From contig JAAEQB010000012.1 in assembly GCA_024231975.1 (NCBI GenBank), positions 186,001-250,000 on the forward strand: a DNA stretch of 64,000 nt, written 5' to 3'. Both the position numbers and the translations under genes were made by a program. Position 1 is the first letter of the stretch. Each line of letters opens with the position of its first letter. The notes under the pieces were generated by a model. It was not told where the DNA came from and made no database searches. It saw only the letters and a program-made list of their open reading frames with translations. The DNA is from Allobosea sp. (GTDB lineage: Bacteria > Pseudomonadota > Alphaproteobacteria > Rhizobiales > Beijerinckiaceae). Positions 61,639 to 64,000 of this stretch are shown one piece after another.

Positions 61639-62688
61639 ATGAGCGCGATCGTGAAGCAAATGACAGCGGTGCCGGCAGCATCTGGCAGGGCGCAGAAACT
61701 GCACGGTGCCGGCAAGGCGGCAGCGCTCGTCCTCGCGATGGGCAAGCAGCACGCCGGACGGGTCTTCAAGCACCTTGAGGCTGCCGAGATTCAGCTCATC
61801 ATGCGCCGTGCCACCGAACTCGGACCTGTTCCGGTCGATGCGATCGTCGCTCTGGTCGACGAGTTCAACGAGAATTTCTCCAACGGCCCGCATCTCATCG
61901 GCTCACCCGAGGAGGTCCAGAAACTGCTCACGGGCGTGATCCCGCCCGAGCAGATCATGGGGATCATCGGCGAAACGGTCGAGGCCTCGTATCGCTCGAT
62001 CTGGGACCGGGTCTCGGGAATGTCCGAGAGCGCGCTCGCAACCTATCTCGCCAAGGAGCATCCGCAGACGGCCGCCTTCGTGCTCTCGAAGCTCAAGCCG
62101 TCCTGCGCCTCCAAGGTCATGACGCAGTGGCCCGAGGAGACGAGGCACGACTTGATGCGCCGCATGCTCAACCTCAAGCCGGTCGCCGAACAGCCGACCA
62201 TGATCATCGAGAAGGCGCTCTATGAGGACTTCACCCTCAACCTCGCCCGCAATAAAGGCGCGGACACCCATGCCCGCATGGCCGACATCCTCAACAAGAT
62301 GGAGAGCCGGGACATGGAGGCGGCGCTCGACAGCCTGCAGCGCGTCCGCCCGGAATCGGCGGAGATGTTGAAGGGCCTGCTCTTCACCTTCGAGGATATC
62401 GCCCAGCTGCCGGCGCGTTCGCGCACGGCGATCTTTGATCAGGCCTCGCCCGAGAACGTCGTGCTGGCGCTCAGGGGCACCGAGCCGCATTTCCGCGAGA
62501 TCATGCTCTCCTCGCTCGCCTCGCGCGCCCGGCGCATCGTTCAGAACGAGCTCGACAATGGCGAGCCTGCCCTGCAGCGCGAGGTGCTGGAGGCGCGCCG
62601 CGCCATCACCGACCTCGCACTCGACATGGCCAGCCGCGGCGAAATCGAGCTCAATCCGGAGCGCGAAGAGGGCGCCTATTTCCAGTGA
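61639..62688 (+). CDS. fliG: Flagellar switch protein FliG
   Basis: A 349-residue C-ring torque protein. The three FliG domains are present: KAAALVLAMGKQHAGRVFKHLEAAEIQLIM (N), the EHPQTAAFVLSKLKP armadillo motif (middle), and the C-terminal LLFTFEDIAQLPARSRTAIF charged torque helix region. The order fliM-DUF6468-fliN-fliG-flhB is that of the rhizobial locus. Confidence 0.95.
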   Translation: MSAIVKQMTAVPAASGRAQKLHGAGKAAALVLAMGKQHAGRVFKHLEAAEIQLIMRRATELGPVPVDAIVALVDEFNENFSNGPHLIGSPEEVQKLLTGVIPPEQIMGIIGETVEASYRSIWDRVSGMSESALATYLAKEHPQTAAFVLSKLKPSCASKVMTQWPEETRHDLMRRMLNLKPVAEQPTMIIEKALYEDFTLNLARNKGADTHARMADILNKMESRDMEAALDSLQRVRPESAEMLKGLLFTFEDIAQLPARSRTAIFDQASPENVVLALRGTEPHFREIMLSSLASRARRIVQNELDNGEPALQREVLEARRAITDLALDMASRGEIELNPEREEGAYFQ

Positions 62689-62718
62689 ACCGAGTGAGAG
62701 CCTGTTAGGGGATAGAGC

Positions 62719-63786
62719 TTGTCCGAGGAACAGGACCAGGAGAGCAAGACCGAGGAGCCCACTGAGAAGAAGGTCCGGGACGCGGAAGAACGCGGCAACA
62801 CGCCCTCCTCCAAGGAAGCGCCGATCTTCGCGACCATCGCTGCCACACTGATCGGGGTGACCTTCCTGATCCGCGGCAGCGCTGCTGAGACGACGCAGTT
62901 TCTCTCGACTTTTCTCAGTGACCCGGCCGGCTTCGACATCGCGACGGGCAAGAACACCACGACGCTCCTTGTCATGGTCGTCGTGGATGCCGCGATCCTC
63001 GTCGGGCCGCTCTTGCTGGTCTTGATGGTCTTCGGGTTGAGCGCGTCCTTCCTGCAGCATCCGCCGCAGCTCGCGCTCGACCGGATTACGCCGAAATTCT
63101 CGCGGATTTCGCCGGGCGCGGGCTGGAAACGCATCTTCGGCGCCCAAGGTTTCATGGAGTTCGGCAAGTCGCTCGCCAAATTCATCGCCATCGCGACGGT
63201 GACCTGGCTCATCCTGAAATCAGACAAGAACACGGTGGTGACGGCCATGTTGCAGGATCCAAGCACTATCCCGGAGCTGATCCTCGGCATCGCCATCCGT
63301 CTGCTCTCGGCCGCCTGCGTCGCGACGATCGTCATCGTCACGGCCGACCTGGTCTGGACCCGCATGTCCTGGCGCCGTTCGCTGCGCATGACCAAGCAGG
63401 AGGTCAAGGAGGAGCACAAGCAGGCCGAGGGCGATCCAATCCTGAAGGCACGCCGGCTCTCGCTCGCCCGCGATCGTGCGCGCAGCCGGATGATGGCCGC
63501 GGTCCCGCGCGCTACTCTGGTCGTCGCCAACCCGACGCATTTCGCCGTCGCGTTGCGCTACGTTCCGGAGGAAGGCGGCGCGCCGCTCGTGCTCGCCAAG
63601 GGCACCGACCTGATCGCACTCAAGATTCGCGAGATTGCCGAAGCCAACGACATCCCGGTGATCGAGGATCGCGTCCTCGCCCGTTCGCTGCACGCCTCCG
63701 TACAGATAGACCAGATGATCCCGCGGGAATTCTACGAGGTGGTCGCCGAGCTGCTTTGCATGGTCTATGCCCGGAAAGTGGCGTGA
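62719..63786 (+). CDS. flhB: Flagellar export switch protein FlhB
   Basis: A 355-residue export-gate protein. The N-terminus SEEQDQESKTEEPTEKKVRDAEERG is diagnostic, and four transmembrane segments follow. The autocleavage motif NPTH is at residues 271-274, where self-cleavage switches export from hook to filament substrates. The start is TTG at 62719, with AGGGGATAG upstream. It ends the motA operon, before a palindromic repeat. Confidence 0.95.
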   Translation: MSEEQDQESKTEEPTEKKVRDAEERGNTPSSKEAPIFATIAATLIGVTFLIRGSAAETTQFLSTFLSDPAGFDIATGKNTTTLLVMVVVDAAILVGPLLLVLMVFGLSASFLQHPPQLALDRITPKFSRISPGAGWKRIFGAQGFMEFGKSLAKFIAIATVTWLILKSDKNTVVTAMLQDPSTIPELILGIAIRLLSAACVATIVIVTADLVWTRMSWRRSLRMTKQEVKEEHKQAEGDPILKARRLSLARDRARSRMMAAVPRATLVVANPTHFAVALRYVPEEGGAPLVLAKGTDLIALKIREIAEANDIPVIEDRVLARSLHASVQIDQMIPREFYEVVAELLCMVYARKVA

Positions 63787-63799
63787 GCGGCCTGGGGGC

Positions 63800-63917
63800 T
63801 GTGGACACTTGGCAAAGCTGGTCTTGTCGTGGCTCCGCCGTCATTCCGGGCTCGCCCTTCGGGCGCCCCGGAATGACGGCAGTGGTTCCGGCCCATCCAT
63901 CTCGACAACTGTCCATA
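63800..63917. repeat. GGAATGACGG-type intergenic repeat, copy 3
   Basis: It begins TGTGGACACTTGGCAAAGC, has inverted GCCGTCATTCCGGG and CCCCGGAATGACGGC arms, and ends TGTCCATA. It is close in sequence and length to 50106-50233. No gene is seen from 63787 to the window end. Confidence 0.75.
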
Positions 63918-64000
63918 CCACCTAAGGCCGACCGACCTGCCGGCGCCTGATCCCCGGCCATGCGCCGCGCGGCTGGCATAGCAAGGCCCACGCAAGCTTC

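Overview
The window looks like the chromosome of a Hyphomicrobiales (Rhizobiales) alphaproteobacterium, probably a Bosea-like genus. The signs are high GC, an FtcR/Rem-type flagellar regulator, FlaF/FlbT, MotE-like and DUF1217 flagellar proteins, the dacA-tmk-holB-metG-tatD operon, and families of short palindromic intergenic repeats. The genus is an inference; the order-level call is well supported.

Region 1 (1-18179) is accessory DNA that I read as part of one Tn7-like transposon. From left to right it holds a two-regulator arsenic resistance cluster (arsC, arsR, arsH, MFS exporter, flavoprotein with a Cys-rich tail, second arsR), a CoiA-like nuclease, and a tightly overlapping tnsA-tnsB-tnsC-tniQ operon. 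A second cargo operon follows (a soluble FtsH-like AAA+ metalloprotease, small proteins, a metallophosphoesterase, a DUF6634 protein and an MbcA/ParS-type antitoxin domain protein), then an HTH regulator and a Phd antitoxin with a broken toxin. The region ends at a recognisable transposon terminus: three spaced TAGCCC-type sites finishing in 5'-TGTCG at 18179. The other terminus is not in the window.

Only 38 bp beyond that end lies a sequence that closely matches the XerC/XerD recombination site dif (18218-18245), so the transposon seems to have landed next to the replication-terminus resolution site. This is the most unusual feature of the window.

Region 2 (18303-26384) is conserved backbone, all on the minus strand: rlpA, dacA-type carboxypeptidase, tmk, holB, metG, tatD and an MBL-fold hydrolase, with tRNA-Ser(UGA) upstream of rlpA.

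Region 3 (26658-34102) is a five-gene plus-strand operon with nearly every gene overlapping the next: SWIM zinc-finger protein, DUF5691, MoxR AAA+ ATPase, DUF5682 and a VWA protein. It is a conserved MoxR/VWA cluster whose function is not established. A fossil of a short-chain dehydrogenase, an MHS-family transporter and a FitAB/VapBC-type toxin-antitoxin pair follow.

Region 4 (36714-63786) is a large flagellar locus. Minus strand: flgB-flgC-fliE-flgG-flgA-flgI, then motE-flgH-fliL-fliP, ftcR, and DUF1217-flgF-fliI. Plus strand: flgE-flgK-flgL-flaF-flbT-flgD-fliQ, flhA, fliR to a FliL-like gene, and motA-fliM-DUF6468-fliN-fliG-flhB. It supplies rod, hook, rings, C-ring, export gate, ATPase and stator parts. 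Flagellin, fliF, fliK and motB are not in the window. Several gaps hold palindromic repeats; one pair forms a near-perfect 103-bp inverted repeat flanking flhA.
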